Origin: Ketobacter sp. MCCC 1A13808
Lineage (GTDB): Bacteria; Pseudomonadota; Gammaproteobacteria; Pseudomonadales; Ketobacteraceae
Direction: 5' to 3'
NCBI RefSeq assembly: GCF_009746715.1
Contig: NZ_VRKW01000005.1
Span: 186,001-250,000 of the forward strand
DNA length: 64,000 nt
Below the pieces are notes generated by a model, which did no database searches, was not told the origin of the DNA, and saw only the letters and a list, made by a program, of their open reading frames with translations. A program made the position numbers and the translations under genes. Position 1 is the stretch's first letter; each line of letters begins with the position of its first letter. Positions 17,093-27,768 of this stretch are shown here, in pieces.

Positions 17093-19338
17093 GCACGCAA
17101 ACGGACGTTATGTTCCCTTTGCAGCGGGTCGTTGTGGTGGGCTTGGGTTTGATAGGCGGCTCTTTTGCAAAGGAGCTAAAAACCCAGCACCTGTGCGTTG
17201 AAGTGGTTGGGTGTAGCCGTAGTCAGACGACCCGTGATAAAGCGCTGGAGCTGGGGTTGATCGATACGGCGGAAGGCAATCTTGAAGCGGCGGTCAAAGG
17301 AGCGGATCTCGTTCTGTTAGCGGCGCCTATTGGCGCGACAGAAGCGTTGCTTCGGAAGATGGCTCCGGCACTCAATGGTCGTACCATAGTGACCGATGCC
17401 GGCAGTGTGAAAGGCAACGTGATTGCGGCGGCAAAAACCGTCTTTGGTGAAGTGCCTCCCTGGTTGATTCCGGGGCACCCCATAGCCGGGTCGGAACGCA
17501 GCGGAGTGGGTGCTGCCAAACTGGATTTGTACCGTGATCACAGGGTGATCCTGACGCCTGCGCCTGGCGCGGACCAAACGGCGCTGGAGACGGTTACAAG
17601 AATCTGGCAGTGCATGGGGGCTGAAGTGGTCACAATGGACGCGGAATACCATGATGCAGTGCTGGCGGCCACCAGCCATTTGCCTCACCTGTTGGCATTT
17701 TCACTGGTTGATACGTTGTCTAAAGAGGGTGAAAATCAGCAGATTTTCCGTTACGCTGCCGGCGGTTTCAGAGACTTCACCCGAATTGCTTCCAGCGATC
17801 CGACTATGTGGCATGACATTTTCATAGCCAATCAACAGGCGATACTAGCCGCGGTTGATCAGTTTCAACAGGGTTTGCAGCGATTCAGACAAGCGGTAGA
17901 AGACCAGGATTCCAAAGCCATGCTGGGCGCGATGACACGTGCAAAAGTGGCTCGGGATCACTTCACCAAAATGTTAGCTAAACGTGCATATAGTAGAACT
18001 ATGACTGAAAAGAACATTGTGTTCACTGCCCGGCCGGGCGGTGTAGTTAACGGCAGTATTCGTGTTCCTGGCGATAAGTCCATATCCCACCGCTCTATCA
18101 TGATGGGGTCTCTGGCTGACGGCATCACGGAAGTGTTCGGGTTTTTGGAAGGTGAAGATAGCCTGGCGACTCTCCAGGCGTTCCGCGATATGGGCGTTAC
18201 CATCGAAGGGCCCAATAAGGGCCATGTAAAAATTTACGGTGTCGGGATTAACGGGCTCATGCCGCCACCCGGCCCGCTTTACCTGGGCAATAGCGGTACG
18301 TCAATGCGGCTATTGTCCGGTTTATTATCGGCCCAGTCATTTGATGTCGAGCTTACCGGTGATGAATCGTTGTCAAAACGCCCCATGGGGCGAGTGGCGA
18401 ATCCATTGCGCGAAATGGGCGCAGCGATTGAAACCGGTGATGATGGAACCCCCCCGATCCGTATTAAGGGGAGCCAGACGCTGAATGCCATAGATTACAA
18501 AATGCCGATGGCCAGTGCGCAAGTGAAGTCCTGCGTATTATTGGCTGGCCTATATGCGAAGGGGGAGACTCGGGTTACCGAGCCTGCTCCGACACGCGAC
18601 CATACTGAGCGCATGCTGAAGGGCTTTGGTTATCCGGTGCAGGTGGATGGGGCAACGGCCTGTGTCCGGGGTGGCGGAACCCTGGTAGCAACGAATATTG
18701 ACGTACCTGCGGATATTTCATCTGCCGCTTTTTTTATGGTCGCAGCCAGCATTACTCCTGGGGCCGACCTCTTGCTAGAGCATGTGGGCATCAACCCCAC
18801 CCGCATTGGAGTAATCAACATACTCAAAGCGATGGGTGCTAACCTGGATGTCAGCAATGAGCGCGAAGTCGGGGGCGAACCGGTAGCGGATATCCGTGTG
18901 CAATACGCGCCGCTAAAGGGGATCCGTGTGCCTCAGGACCAGGTACCGTTAGCGATTGATGAATTTCCAGTGTTGTTCGTGGCGGCAGCCTGTGCTGAAG
19001 GCACCACGATATTGACCGGTGCGGAAGAATTGCGGGTAAAAGAAAGCGACCGGATACAGGTCATGGCGGATGGTTTGCTCGCCTTAGGCGTGGAGGCGGA
19101 TCCGACACCGGACGGCGTGGTTATAAAAGGAGGCCCGATCTCTGGCGGCCGTGTGGAAAGCCATGGGGATCACCGAATAGCAATGGCGTTCGCTGTTGCG
19201 GCGCTGCGCTCAAGTGGTGAGATAAAGATTAACAACTGCGCGAATGTAGCTACTTCTTTCCCTAATTTCGTTGAACTGTCACGAAAAGTGGGTATGAAGC
19301 TCGATGTCGCAGAAGCAGGAGGCAGCGAAGATGCATAA
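17089..19338 (+). CDS. tyrA-aroA: Fused prephenate dehydrogenase and EPSP synthase
   Basis: A 749-residue fusion. Residues 1 to about 300 are a TyrA dehydrogenase with the NAD(P) motif VVGLGLIGGSFAKEL and the HPIAGSERSG segment. From residue 305, at an internal ATG (18001), begins a complete AroA domain with RVPGDKSISHRS, LGNSGTSMRL and ESDRIQ. AroA makes EPSP in the shikimate route and TyrA commits to tyrosine. The fusion is known in Pseudomonas relatives, so it is not an assembly artefact. The start overlaps the hisC stop (ATGA). AroA might also be translated separately from the internal ATG, but no strong ribosome site was seen. Confidence 0.95.
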   Translation: MSTQTDVMFPLQRVVVVGLGLIGGSFAKELKTQHLCVEVVGCSRSQTTRDKALELGLIDTAEGNLEAAVKGADLVLLAAPIGATEALLRKMAPALNGRTIVTDAGSVKGNVIAAAKTVFGEVPPWLIPGHPIAGSERSGVGAAKLDLYRDHRVILTPAPGADQTALETVTRIWQCMGAEVVTMDAEYHDAVLAATSHLPHLLAFSLVDTLSKEGENQQIFRYAAGGFRDFTRIASSDPTMWHDIFIANQQAILAAVDQFQQGLQRFRQAVEDQDSKAMLGAMTRAKVARDHFTKMLAKRAYSRTMTEKNIVFTARPGGVVNGSIRVPGDKSISHRSIMMGSLADGITEVFGFLEGEDSLATLQAFRDMGVTIEGPNKGHVKIYGVGINGLMPPPGPLYLGNSGTSMRLLSGLLSAQSFDVELTGDESLSKRPMGRVANPLREMGAAIETGDDGTPPIRIKGSQTLNAIDYKMPMASAQVKSCVLLAGLYAKGETRVTEPAPTRDHTERMLKGFGYPVQVDGATACVRGGGTLVATNIDVPADISSAAFFMVAASITPGADLLLEHVGINPTRIGVINILKAMGANLDVSNEREVGGEPVADIRVQYAPLKGIRVPQDQVPLAIDEFPVLFVAAACAEGTTILTGAEELRVKESDRIQVMADGLLALGVEADPTPDGVVIKGGPISGGRVESHGDHRIAMAFAVAALRSSGEIKINNCANVATSFPNFVELSRKVGMKLDVAEAGGSEDA

Positions 19339-20029
19339 CAGTCCGGAAAATTCGCCCGTCATTACGATAGACGGGCCAGGGGGATCAGGTAAGGGCACCA
19401 TTGCTCAACGTGTGGCGCAGTCGCTTAATTGGCACCTTCTCGACAGCGGGGCGCTCTATCGATTAGTGGCGTTGGCTGCAAGTAATCATGGCGTTTCCTT
19501 CGATAATGAAGAAAGTCTGAAAATTCTGGCCGAGAATATGGATGTGCAGTTTCTGGTGGATGACCCGGATCAGCCGATCAAGGTAATACTGGAAGGGGAT
19601 GTGGTCACTAAGGATATTCGCACAGAAGAAGTGGGCCGTAATGCGTCCATCGTGGCAGCGTTACCCAGTGTCCGTCAGGGGTTGTTACAGCGACAGCATG
19701 ATTTTCGGGACAATCCGGGCTTGGTTGCCGATGGCCGGGATATGGGAACCGTGGTTTTTCCGGATGCTGAGCTGAAGATATATCTTACCGCCAGCAGCCA
19801 GGAAAGAGCCGAAAGACGCTTCAAACAGTTGCAAGATAAGGGCATGAGTGCTAATTTAGCCGACCTTCAAGCAGCGATACAATCCCGTGATGAGCAGGAT
19901 ACCAATCGCTCGGTGGCACCACTGGTGCCTGCCAACGGCGCTATTATAATTGATAGCACTGACATGAGTATTGATGAGGTATTTACTGAATTAATGAATC
20001 ATGCCAGGAGTGTAGGGCTCGCCAAGTAG
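19331..20029 (+). CDS. cmk: Cytidylate kinase
   Basis: Phosphorylates CMP and dCMP. The 232-residue protein has the P-loop GPGGSGKGTIAQ near residue 14, LDSGALYRL and ADGRDMGTVVFPDA. The start at 19331 is chosen because AGGAGG at 19317-19322 lies 8 bases upstream; it overlaps the 3' end of the tyrA-aroA gene by 8 bases. It is followed by rpsA as in most gammaproteobacteria. Confidence 0.96.
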   Translation: MHNSPENSPVITIDGPGGSGKGTIAQRVAQSLNWHLLDSGALYRLVALAASNHGVSFDNEESLKILAENMDVQFLVDDPDQPIKVILEGDVVTKDIRTEEVGRNASIVAALPSVRQGLLQRQHDFRDNPGLVADGRDMGTVVFPDAELKIYLTASSQERAERRFKQLQDKGMSANLADLQAAIQSRDEQDTNRSVAPLVPANGAIIIDSTDMSIDEVFTELMNHARSVGLAK

Positions 20030-20316
20030 CAAACTAAACAGTTTCAGGGCTTAGTTTCAGATTTTTTTGCTAAGGAATCAATGGCATAAAAGACATTTGA
20101 TTAGCTAAGTTAACGGCCGGGAAATAGTCCCGGATATAAGAATAAAGCGTATGGGGAGTCACCTCAGGGTGGTTTTCATTCGCTTTTTTTCGCGTTTTTC
20201 ATCGCTGTACTCGCCAGCTTGCTTTGAAAGACACTTTTAAAATAACCCGTACGGCGCTGGTGGCGTATGGCGGAAAATGCTAACTCAGTTAGCAAAACAT
20301 GACAGGTTTATAAAAC
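20030..20316 (+). other. Long leader of rpsA with hairpins and weak ribosome site
   Basis: This 287-base gap holds at least two simple hairpins: CCGGG/CCCGG at 20117-20133, and TGCTAAC/GTTAGCA with a 3-base loop at 20278-20294, only 22 bases before the rpsA start. The region just upstream of the ATG has only a weak AGG. In E. coli, rpsA also lacks a good Shine-Dalgarno sequence and depends on leader hairpins, with S1 repressing its own translation. The same type of control is inferred here. Confidence 0.5.
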
Positions 20317-21996
20317 ATGAGCGAAAGCTTTGCCGAACTATTTGAAGAAAGCTTAAAAGAACTGGACATGACCCCGGGTGCCATTGTTAAGGGCACAATA
20401 CTTTCTATCGACGACGACTGGGTTACTGTATATGCGGGTCTGAAATCCGAAGGTGTGATTCCCCGTGAACAATTCATCAGCGAAGCCGGCCAGCTCGAAA
20501 TCGTCGTAGGTGACGAAATCGATGTGGCCCTGGAATCACTGGAAGATGGGTGGGGTGAAACCCGACTGTCTCGTGAAAAGGCGAAACGCGCTGAATCATG
20601 GAAACGTCTCGAAGCGGCATTCGAAGCCTCTGAAGTGGTTAAAGGTGTTATCAATGGTAAAGTCAAAGGTGGCTTTACGGTGGATATCGAATCTGTTCGT
20701 GCCTTCTTACCCGGATCTTTGGTGGATGTTCGTCCAGTGCGCGATACGTTGCACCTGGAAGGCAAAGAGCTCGAGTTTAAAGTCATCAAGTTGGATGCGA
20801 AACGCAACAACGTGGTGGTTTCCCGTCGTGCAGTTCTGGAAGCAGAAAACAGCGCCGAGCGCGAAGCTCTGCTGGAAAAACTGCAAGAGGGAATGGAAGT
20901 CAAAGGTATCGTCAAAAACCTTACCGACTACGGTGCATTCGTGGACCTGGGCGGGATCGACGGCCTGTTGCACATTACCGATATGGCCTGGAAGCGCATC
21001 AAGCATCCGAGCGAAATCGTGGAAGTGGGCGACGAAATCCTGGTGAAAGTATTGAAATTCGATCGCGAGCGCAATCGTGTTTCTCTTGGCCTCAAGCAGC
21101 TGGGCTCTGATCCATGGGTTGAAATTACCCAGCGTTACCCTGAAGGCAGCCGCGTAAAAGCGAAAGTAACCAACCTGACTGACTATGGTTGTTTTGCTGA
21201 GCTGCAGGAAGGCGTTGAAGGTTTGGTTCACGTATCCGAAATGGATTGGACCAACAAGAACGTTCATCCTTCTAAAGTGGTTTCCATTGGTGAAGAAGTT
21301 GACGTAATTGTTCTTGATATCGATGAAGAGCGTCGTCGTATCTCTCTGGGTATCAAGCAATGTAAACCAAACCCCTGGGAAGAGTTCGCTGGTAACTTCG
21401 ATAAGAACCAGAAAATTTCCGGCAAAATCAAATCCATCACTGACTTCGGGATCTTCATTGGTCTGGATGGCGGCATAGATGGTCTGGTTCACTTGTCTGA
21501 TATTTCCTGGGATCTTCCGGGTGAAGAAGCGGTTCGTGAATACAAGAAAGGTGACGAGATCGATACCGTTATCCTGTCTGTAGATCCTGAGCGTGAGCGC
21601 ATCTCTCTGGGTGTTAAGCAACTGGAACAAGATCCGTTTGCTCAATACGTACAGGACAATGACAAAGGCGCGATTGTTACCGGTAAGGTTAAATCCGTTG
21701 ACGCTAAAGCGGCTGTTGTTGAATTGGCAGAAGGTGTTGAGGCAACACTGAAAGCATCTGAATTGAGTCGTGACCGGGTTGAAGACGCTCGTTCGCACCT
21801 TAACGAAGGTGATGACGTTGAAGCCCGCATCATCAGTGTTGACCGCAAAAATCGTGGTATCAGCCTGTCGGTGAAAGCGAAAGACGTAGCTGACGAGAAG
21901 GAAGCAATGCGTAGCCTGAATCAGAATCAAGCGGAAGCTTCGCCGAAAACCATCGGTGATCTGATCAAGCAACAACTGGAAAATGCTGACAAATAA
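20317..21996 (+). CDS. rpsA: 30S ribosomal protein S1
   Basis: S1 binds mRNA on the 30S subunit and helps start translation of messages with weak ribosome sites. The 559-residue protein has six S1 repeats of about 75 residues, seen as repeated G..V.G.V and ISLG(I/V)KQ signatures (for example [39 protein letters not shown]). Length matches the family. Translation is probably self-regulated through the leader. A strong terminator follows, and ihfB, normally the next gene, is about 30 kb away. Confidence 0.98.
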   Translation: MSESFAELFEESLKELDMTPGAIVKGTILSIDDDWVTVYAGLKSEGVIPREQFISEAGQLEIVVGDEIDVALESLEDGWGETRLSREKAKRAESWKRLEAAFEASEVVKGVINGKVKGGFTVDIESVRAFLPGSLVDVRPVRDTLHLEGKELEFKVIKLDAKRNNVVVSRRAVLEAENSAEREALLEKLQEGMEVKGIVKNLTDYGAFVDLGGIDGLLHITDMAWKRIKHPSEIVEVGDEILVKVLKFDRERNRVSLGLKQLGSDPWVEITQRYPEGSRVKAKVTNLTDYGCFAELQEGVEGLVHVSEMDWTNKNVHPSKVVSIGEEVDVIVLDIDEERRRISLGIKQCKPNPWEEFAGNFDKNQKISGKIKSITDFGIFIGLDGGIDGLVHLSDISWDLPGEEAVREYKKGDEIDTVILSVDPERERISLGVKQLEQDPFAQYVQDNDKGAIVTGKVKSVDAKAAVVELAEGVEATLKASELSRDRVEDARSHLNEGDDVEARIISVDRKNRGISLSVKAKDVADEKEAMRSLNQNQAEASPKTIGDLIKQQLENADK

Positions 21997-22017
21997 GTTA
22001 AGCTGATTTCAGGTGAT

Positions 22018-22053
22018 AAAAAGGCGCTGTTCTTTATGAACAGCGCCTTTTTT
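22018..22053 (+). terminator. Intrinsic terminator after rpsA
   Basis: AAAAGGCGCTGTTC and GAACAGCGCC form a long stem around a short TTTAT loop, followed by a run of six or more T. It ends the rpsA transcript. Confidence 0.92.
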
Positions 22054-22134
22054 GTTTGTGGACGGCGCCAAGGCAATAGAGATTCCTTTTTATCGTTTTA
22101 AAATGCATTAAATGCCATAGCACAGGAATAACAG

Positions 22135-22968
22135 ATGAAAAATTTGCGGGGTAAAGTGGCCGCCATCACCGGAGCGGGTTCCGGTATTGGGCAAGCATTG
22201 GCGGTGTCGTTGGCGGGGTTGGGGTGCCATGTTGCGATATCAGATAACAACGAAGCCGGTCTAGACCAAACAGAGGCGTTGGTGGCATCGATGGGCGTTA
22301 AGGTCAGTGCCGTGCTTCTGGATGTGGCGGATCGTGAAGCCGTTTACACCTGGGCTGAGGGCGTGGTCGCTGATATGGGCCAGGTGAACCTGATATTTAA
22401 TAATGCAGGCGTAGCGCTGAGCGAAACCGTAGAAAATATGGGTTACGAAAATTTTGAATGGCTAATGAACATCAATTTTTGGGGTGTGGTCTACGGTACC
22501 AAAGCTTTTCTACCTTATTTAAAAACCGCCGGTGAAGGGCACATTATTAATATTTCCAGTGTGTTTGGTATGATCGGGGTGCCAACTCAAAGCGCCTACA
22601 ATGCTGCAAAATTTGCGGTGAAGGGGTTTACCGAATCGCTACGGGAGGAAATGGCGATCGAGGGTTATAATATCAACGTGACTTGCGTTCATCCCGGTGG
22701 CATAAAAACCAATATTGCCCGCAGCGGGCGCTTCGGCGATGGGGGTAAAGCCGGTACGTCGGACCCGGTCAAAGCGGCGAAAATGTTCGATAAGGCAGCC
22801 CGCACCACGCCCGACGAAGCCGCGCAGATTATTATAAGCGGCGTATTAAAGAATAAACCGCGAGTTTTAATCGGAGCCGATGCGAGGGTGATTGATACCC
22901 TGCAGCGCTTGCTGCCAACCGGCTATCAGGATTTATTGGTTTGGGGTGCCAAACGAAGAAGTAAATAG
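22135..22968 (+). CDS. Classical SDR oxidoreductase
   Basis: A 277-residue short-chain dehydrogenase. It has TGAGSGIGQALA at residues 13-24, FNNAGVA, the catalytic Ser in INISSVFG, and YNAAKFAVKG for Tyr/Lys. DNNEAG with Asp after the second strand hints at NAD preference, which is an inference. The C-terminal extension (TPDEAAQIIISGVLKNKPRVLIG...) is typical of SDRs in lipid- or sterol-using bacteria, but the substrate cannot be named. It is a single gene between two terminators. Confidence 0.85.
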   Translation: MKNLRGKVAAITGAGSGIGQALAVSLAGLGCHVAISDNNEAGLDQTEALVASMGVKVSAVLLDVADREAVYTWAEGVVADMGQVNLIFNNAGVALSETVENMGYENFEWLMNINFWGVVYGTKAFLPYLKTAGEGHIINISSVFGMIGVPTQSAYNAAKFAVKGFTESLREEMAIEGYNINVTCVHPGGIKTNIARSGRFGDGGKAGTSDPVKAAKMFDKAARTTPDEAAQIIISGVLKNKPRVLIGADARVIDTLQRLLPTGYQDLLVWGAKRRSK

Positions 22969-22994
22969 CACCCTTGAAGGGAGATTTAAACCTG

Positions 22995-23027
22995 CAACCG
23001 CCGCAAGTGCTTGTCTTGCGGCGGTTG
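22995..23027. terminator. Bidirectional terminator between SDR and tolC-like gene
   Basis: CAACCGCCGCAAG and CTTGCGGCGGTTG form a perfect 13-bp stem around a 7-base loop between two converging genes, with a short T-rich tail on the plus strand. Confidence 0.85.
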
Positions 23028-23050
23028 TTTATTGCTGTAGCGGTTACCGG

Positions 23051-24385
23051 TTAGGAATTTTTCATCCATTGCTGCAAAGCCAGAACTTCCTGTTCTGTCA
23101 GCATGCCCGCAACGCGTTTTAATCGAAGCCCATTCAAAATATAGTCAAAGCGTGAATTGGCATAATCTCGCTCATTCTGGAATAGATTCCGTTGTACATT
23201 CAGCACGTCCACAATCGTTCTTGTGCCGGCTTCGTATCCTGCCTGCGTAGCATCCAGAGCGACTTTGGCGGAGAGCGAGCTTTGCTTGCGTGCGTTTACC
23301 TGGGCGACATTGGCGATGACCAATTGATAGAAATTGGTTGTGTCCTGTATAACCTCCCGTCGACGAAGGCGTTCGACATCCTGCGATGCCAGAAACTGGT
23401 ATTTACTCTGGCGTCGATTGGCGCTGGTGTTGCCACCGGAATAAAGGGGCAACTCCACCTGAATGGCAATACGATTAGTCGTTGTATCGGGATTTGTCGT
23501 ACTGGTCACCAACGAGCGGGAGTCGGAACTGTCATAAGCATGAGCGCCGACCAGATCAACGGTGGGTGCATGGTCGCCACGTTTGGCTTTGTAGTCCTGT
23601 TCCGCGGCTTTAGCTGCAAAAATCGCTGATTGCAGTGCGGCGTTGTGTTCCATGGAAATTGTCAGCCATTGATTTATATCTATGGGATCAGGCGGCAGAA
23701 TCGGCAAATCTTCTTTCAAATCCACGACATCGTCAACGGTGGCACCGGTAATCGTTTCCAGCAGGCGTAAGGCAACAAATTGCTCAGTTTCAGCACTGAT
23801 GCGCTCACTGACCGCGGTATCATAAGCCGCCTGAGCTTCATGTACATCTGTAATCGCTACCAGGCCTACGTCAAATCGCTGTTTACTTTGTTCGAGCTGT
23901 CGCGAAATGGCTTCCTGCTCTGCTTTCCTATATTCCATATTTGCGTTTGATCGCAATACTTCAAGATAGCTGGTAACCACCCGCAAATAGAAGTCCTGGG
24001 TGTCGTTGTGATAGTCCGCGTCAAATTGACTGTTCAGGGCTTCACTGCGCTTAAATGTATGCCAGTTGTTGAGGCGGAATAGGGGTTGTACAATTTCTGC
24101 AGAATACCCTTTGCTGTCAAATTTATCGTCGCCAAAGCCATCGTATTCCACTTCGTTCTTAGCTACATTTCCCCTCAGGGTTATCTGGGGCAAAATAGTG
24201 GAACGTCCCTGATCAATGACCTGTTGATTGGCAGAATATTGATCTTTAACGGCGGCCCATTGCGGATCATTTTGTAATGCTAACTCATAGGTTCGCTGCA
24301 GATTCAGGGTTTCTGCTACAGACAGCGATGCTGCCATCAGGCAAATACCTGAAACCAAAGCGCTTCTGAGACGGTGCTTTTTCAT
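23051..24385 (-). CDS. tolC: TolC family outer-membrane efflux protein
   Basis: A 444-residue outer-membrane channel protein. A signal peptide (MKKHRLRSALVSGICLMAASLSVAE) is followed by two OEP repeats, with LQRTYELALQNDPQW at the start, ERISAETEQFVALRLLETITG mid-protein, and ANSRFDYILNGLRLKRVAG near the end. TolC trimers connect inner-membrane pumps and type I secretion to the outside. The ATG at 24385 is chosen for its AGGA ribosome site 5 bases upstream and the signal peptide; a longer open frame to 24511 gives no such peptide. No pump partner is adjacent. Confidence 0.9.
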   Translation of the reverse strand: MKKHRLRSALVSGICLMAASLSVAETLNLQRTYELALQNDPQWAAVKDQYSANQQVIDQGRSTILPQITLRGNVAKNEVEYDGFGDDKFDSKGYSAEIVQPLFRLNNWHTFKRSEALNSQFDADYHNDTQDFYLRVVTSYLEVLRSNANMEYRKAEQEAISRQLEQSKQRFDVGLVAITDVHEAQAAYDTAVSERISAETEQFVALRLLETITGATVDDVVDLKEDLPILPPDPIDINQWLTISMEHNAALQSAIFAAKAAEQDYKAKRGDHAPTVDLVGAHAYDSSDSRSLVTSTTNPDTTTNRIAIQVELPLYSGGNTSANRRQSKYQFLASQDVERLRRREVIQDTTNFYQLVIANVAQVNARKQSSLSAKVALDATQAGYEAGTRTIVDVLNVQRNLFQNERDYANSRFDYILNGLRLKRVAGMLTEQEVLALQQWMKNS

Positions 24386-24482
24386 GTAATTCCTCATAGC
24401 CGGGTTGATTTGGGTTAAGGTGTCACGTGGCAGCATGAAGTGTATCACTAAACCCGAATCCGGACATACATAGGAACGCTTG

Positions 24483-24827
24483 ATGATAGACCGGGAATTG
24501 TTGTTATCCATTATTAAGAATCTGGAAACGGAGTTGAAGGCGCTTGATTTGTGGGAGGCAACTATGCCACCAGCACAAGCATTTGAAAGTGAAATCCCTT
24601 TTTTTCATGACACCATGCAGTTTCATCAGTGGCTTCAATGGGTTTTCATTGCCCGCTTCAGAGCCATTATTGAAGGGGAGCATGAGCTTCCGGCCCGCTG
24701 TGATATTGCCCCGATGGCGGAAGAATATTTCAAAACGAATGCGTTATATGCTGACCCGGTAATTGGTTTGTTACGCCGTTTTGATCAACAGTTTTCTGCA
24801 ACCGGAGACGCCGCATCAGGAAGCTGA
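24483..24827 (+). CDS. yqcC: YqcC family protein
   Basis: A 114-residue protein with the YqcC pattern: [12 protein letters not shown], the conserved [20 protein letters not shown] and [15 protein letters not shown]. In E. coli yqcC is next to truC, a tRNA pseudouridine synthase, and its role is not clear. AGGA at 24472-24475 favours ATG at 24483; a TTG one codon earlier is possible. The gene is divergent from tolC, and its last 12 bases overlap the 3' end of the kinase gene on the other strand. Confidence 0.85.
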   Translation: MIDRELLLSIIKNLETELKALDLWEATMPPAQAFESEIPFFHDTMQFHQWLQWVFIARFRAIIEGEHELPARCDIAPMAEEYFKTNALYADPVIGLLRRFDQQFSATGDAASGS

Positions 24828-27257
24828 ATTCCCCTCCTGCATACAGTGTTTGATTTTCTGACGCATTGCATCCAGACGAATAGGCTTGGTGATATACTCA
24901 TCCATACCCGCTTGCAGGCACAGTTCTCTGGATTCGCCCACAGCATGGGCTGTGACTGCGATGATCGGCTTGCGGGTTAATTGATTGTGTAGTTCGAACT
25001 CGCGTATTGCCCGCGTCGCTTCGTAGCCGTCCATCTCCGGCATTTCACAGTCCATCAATACGGCATCAATCTGATCATGTTCGACCTTGTAGATAGCGAC
25101 TGCTTCCATGCCGTTGGTGGCAAACTTGGCTCTAGATCCCAGTTTGTTAACCAGTCCTTTCACTACCACGCGGTTCACCTCATTGTCCTCCGCGACTAAT
25201 ATGGTGATGTCCAGCTTTTCCTGATGCTCTTCTTTGGGCTGGGTAACGGGCCCTTGGCTATCTGGTGGCATATCGGTGAGTTTGCCGACTTCGAAACGGC
25301 AGGTGAACCAGAAAGTCGATCCCTTATTGAATTCGCTTTCTAAACCGATTTCCCCCTGCATAATGTGAACGAGCTCTTTGCAGATAGAGAGCCCGAGTCC
25401 GGTACCTCCATAGCGCCGGGTGGTGGAGCTGTCGGCTTGAGTAAAAGGAGAAAACAGATTTTGCTGGATATCTTTTGAGATACCGATGCCGGTGTCTTTC
25501 ACCTGAAAGCGTATTTCGATTCGGTTGTTCTCCAGCATTTCGATCGTGGAGACTATACCGATACTGCCGTGCTTTGTGAACTTCACGGCGTTGCTCATCA
25601 AATTGAGAAGGACCTGCCGTAAGCGGGTCGGATCACCGATCAGCACAGACGGTATGTCCTTGGCGACCCGGGTATAAAAGCTCAGATTGCTTGAAAGCTC
25701 TTTGCTCTGAAACACCGATAAGCACTCTTCGATCAGATCATGAGGATTGAACGCAATTCTTTCAAGGTCCATTCTTTTGGCTTCAATTTTGGAAAGATCG
25801 AGTATGTCATTGATCAGGTGCAATAGCGCGTTGCCGGAATTGTAGATGGTGTCCACGTAGCGTTTTTGCTCTTTGCTCAAGTCCGTCTCACGCAGTAGCT
25901 CGGCGATTCCGATTACGCCGTTCATCGGGGTGCGTATTTCATGGCTCATCTTGGCCAGGAATTCACTCTTTGCGGTGCTGGCGGCTTGGGCTTTATAGGC
26001 TTCGCGCATTTTTTCCAGTAGTTGCGATTGTGCTTTAGACTTGGCGCGGCGCTCTTCGGTAAAGAAGCTGCCGAACGCCATTGACAGGAGGGCAACCTCC
26101 ACTGCCGAACCGATCTGCCCGGCATTTTCAGTAATGAAATTACTGGGGATCAATCCGGTATAATTGAGTGCGAATAAACTGAATCCGCTAGCAACCATCA
26201 GCCAGGCCAGAGTGTAGTACCGGGCGACATGGGCACCCTTTCTCCAGGCCAGTATTCCGGCTATTAAATTCACCAGCATAGTAATTAAAAGCCCATACAT
26301 AGCATATTTGATTAGCACCGAATAGGGCGCTACAAAACTGAGTAACAGCAGCACTAAGCCGAACAGGGATATTCCCGACATTAGATAGAACATCCGTGGC
26401 AGGTACCGCCTGGCTTCCAAAAAGAAAATCGAAAACAGCATGGCAAACGTGATGGTGCCACCAAGGAAAAAGATAGTGGATATCTGATTCCAGGTTGGCC
26501 AGTTAGGCCAAAGATATTGAAAGCCATAGCCACGCCATATGGCAAACGCAAATACCTGGCAGAGAATGTACATAATATAAAAAAGGTAAGAGCGGTTGCG
26601 GACCACGAAAAACAGGAAAAAGTTATAGAAGAACATGATAAACATTGAGCCAATATAAAAACCCTGGCCCAACATAAACCCCTGATCCGATTTGATGAAT
26701 TCCGCTTCTTCCCACAGGTAAAGCGGCATTTTGACCGTGCCTTCTGTTTTTAAACGGATATAGACTTCCACGGATGCGCTGTTTTCCATTACGAATGGAA
26801 ATATAAAGTTGCGGTGGTCAATCGGGCGATGTTCATGGGGGAGCCGGTCGCCAACATGATATGACTGAAGAATCGATTTATTATGAACATAATAAATATC
26901 CAGATAATCATGCATCGGATAGTCGATCCCCAGCAGCCATTCTGTGCGGAGTGGGTGGCGATTGCTGAGTTTTACTCGAAACCAATAACTGCTCTTACTA
27001 TATCCAAAATTCGGTACGGTATCCGATACCCGGAACCAGGGATATTGGTCCGGATCACGCAGAAAATTAGAGATGCGGATAGAGTTGTCGGAGTCCTCGA
27101 GGATTTCAAGGTTTGGGGAGAGGTTATAAACGCTTTGGCTGTCGTCGATAATTAAGCTGAATGCTAAGGACGGGGTCAAAAGTAAAAAGGTAACTACAAC
27201 GAAAAGCGCTTGCAGTTGTTTGGGCGGTCGGGGCATACGGCGGTTATTTTTTCCCAT
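24816..27257 (-). CDS. Hybrid sensor histidine kinase with 7TMR-DISM sensor
   Basis: An 813-residue membrane kinase. After a signal-type hydrophobic segment comes a periplasmic 7TMR-DISMED2-like domain (about 40-175) and seven membrane helices (about 185-400). Then follow a HisKA domain with the phospho-acceptor His439 ([11 protein letters not shown]), an HATPase domain ([23 protein letters not shown]) and a receiver domain whose Asp736 is in [11 protein letters not shown]. It would sense an extracellular ligand, possibly a carbohydrate, and autophosphorylate. No cognate regulator or Hpt protein lies next to it, so the pathway is unknown. Confidence 0.9.
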   Translation of the reverse strand: MGKNNRRMPRPPKQLQALFVVVTFLLLTPSLAFSLIIDDSQSVYNLSPNLEILEDSDNSIRISNFLRDPDQYPWFRVSDTVPNFGYSKSSYWFRVKLSNRHPLRTEWLLGIDYPMHDYLDIYYVHNKSILQSYHVGDRLPHEHRPIDHRNFIFPFVMENSASVEVYIRLKTEGTVKMPLYLWEEAEFIKSDQGFMLGQGFYIGSMFIMFFYNFFLFFVVRNRSYLFYIMYILCQVFAFAIWRGYGFQYLWPNWPTWNQISTIFFLGGTITFAMLFSIFFLEARRYLPRMFYLMSGISLFGLVLLLLSFVAPYSVLIKYAMYGLLITMLVNLIAGILAWRKGAHVARYYTLAWLMVASGFSLFALNYTGLIPSNFITENAGQIGSAVEVALLSMAFGSFFTEERRAKSKAQSQLLEKMREAYKAQAASTAKSEFLAKMSHEIRTPMNGVIGIAELLRETDLSKEQKRYVDTIYNSGNALLHLINDILDLSKIEAKRMDLERIAFNPHDLIEECLSVFQSKELSSNLSFYTRVAKDIPSVLIGDPTRLRQVLLNLMSNAVKFTKHGSIGIVSTIEMLENNRIEIRFQVKDTGIGISKDIQQNLFSPFTQADSSTTRRYGGTGLGLSICKELVHIMQGEIGLESEFNKGSTFWFTCRFEVGKLTDMPPDSQGPVTQPKEEHQEKLDITILVAEDNEVNRVVVKGLVNKLGSRAKFATNGMEAVAIYKVEHDQIDAVLMDCEMPEMDGYEATRAIREFELHNQLTRKPIIAVTAHAVGESRELCLQAGMDEYITKPIRLDAMRQKIKHCMQEGNSAS

Positions 27258-27348
27258 ATTATTAAATTTGCCGTCCGTGTTCTGTATTACAAATCCGAAA
27301 GTCTACTTTGCAATGTCAGTTAGCGATAACTGGGGAACCCTGGTAACT

Positions 27349-27768
27349 CTACGTCTGCGTCAGATTGAATTGTCGTGTTAAGCTTTCAATCCGATGTTCT
27401 TTTGTCGCCTGATCCATTGCTTGGGCGGGAGGGGCGAATCCCCAGACAGGGTTTGGCCAGGCATCGTCCTCCGGGTGGCGACCAATCACATGAATATGCA
27501 GTTGACTGACGACGTTGCCCAACGCCGCTGTGTTTATTTTTGTCACGCTAAAGGCTTGCTTGATCGATTCACCCAGTTTGACGCAAAACAAATGGATATC
27601 CGTTTGCTGTCGTCGGGTCAGCTCATGCCACTCCGTTACGTTTGGCACCTTGGGGACGACAATGAACCAGGGGTAACGCCGTTCGTTCATCATCAGCAAC
27701 AGGTGTTCCGGGGTGTCCTGTACCGGATAGGTGTCATTTGCCAGTCTGTGATCAAGCTGGAATGGCAT
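27349..27768 (-). CDS. HIT domain protein
   Basis: A 139-residue histidine-triad family protein of the nucleotide hydrolase/transferase type. The core motif reads QLHIHVIGR, with Gln in the place of the first triad His, and is followed by DDAWPNPVWG. This Q form is usual in one proteobacterial branch of HIT proteins, so it is not a sign of decay. The substrate is unknown. Its start overlaps the prc stop (TAATG), suggesting coupled expression after prc. Confidence 0.87.
   Translation of the reverse strand: MPFQLDHRLANDTYPVQDTPEHLLLMMNERRYPWFIVVPKVPNVTEWHELTRRQQTDIHLFCVKLGESIKQAFSVTKINTAALGNVVSQLHIHVIGRHPEDDAWPNPVWGFAPPAQAMDQATKEHRIESLTRQFNLTQT

Noticed and set aside
17089-19338. tyrA-aroA fusion as a new arrangement
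   Set aside because: The same fusion is known in Pseudomonas and relatives.
20707-21975. Long open frame of 422 codons on the minus strand inside rpsA
   Set aside because: It is fully antisense to a clear S1 gene, and its protein has no recognisable domain. Strong codon bias in rpsA explains the open frame.
27430-27500. Missing first His of the HIT triad
   Set aside because: The QLHIHV form is usual in a proteobacterial branch of the family, so it is not a sign of loss of function.
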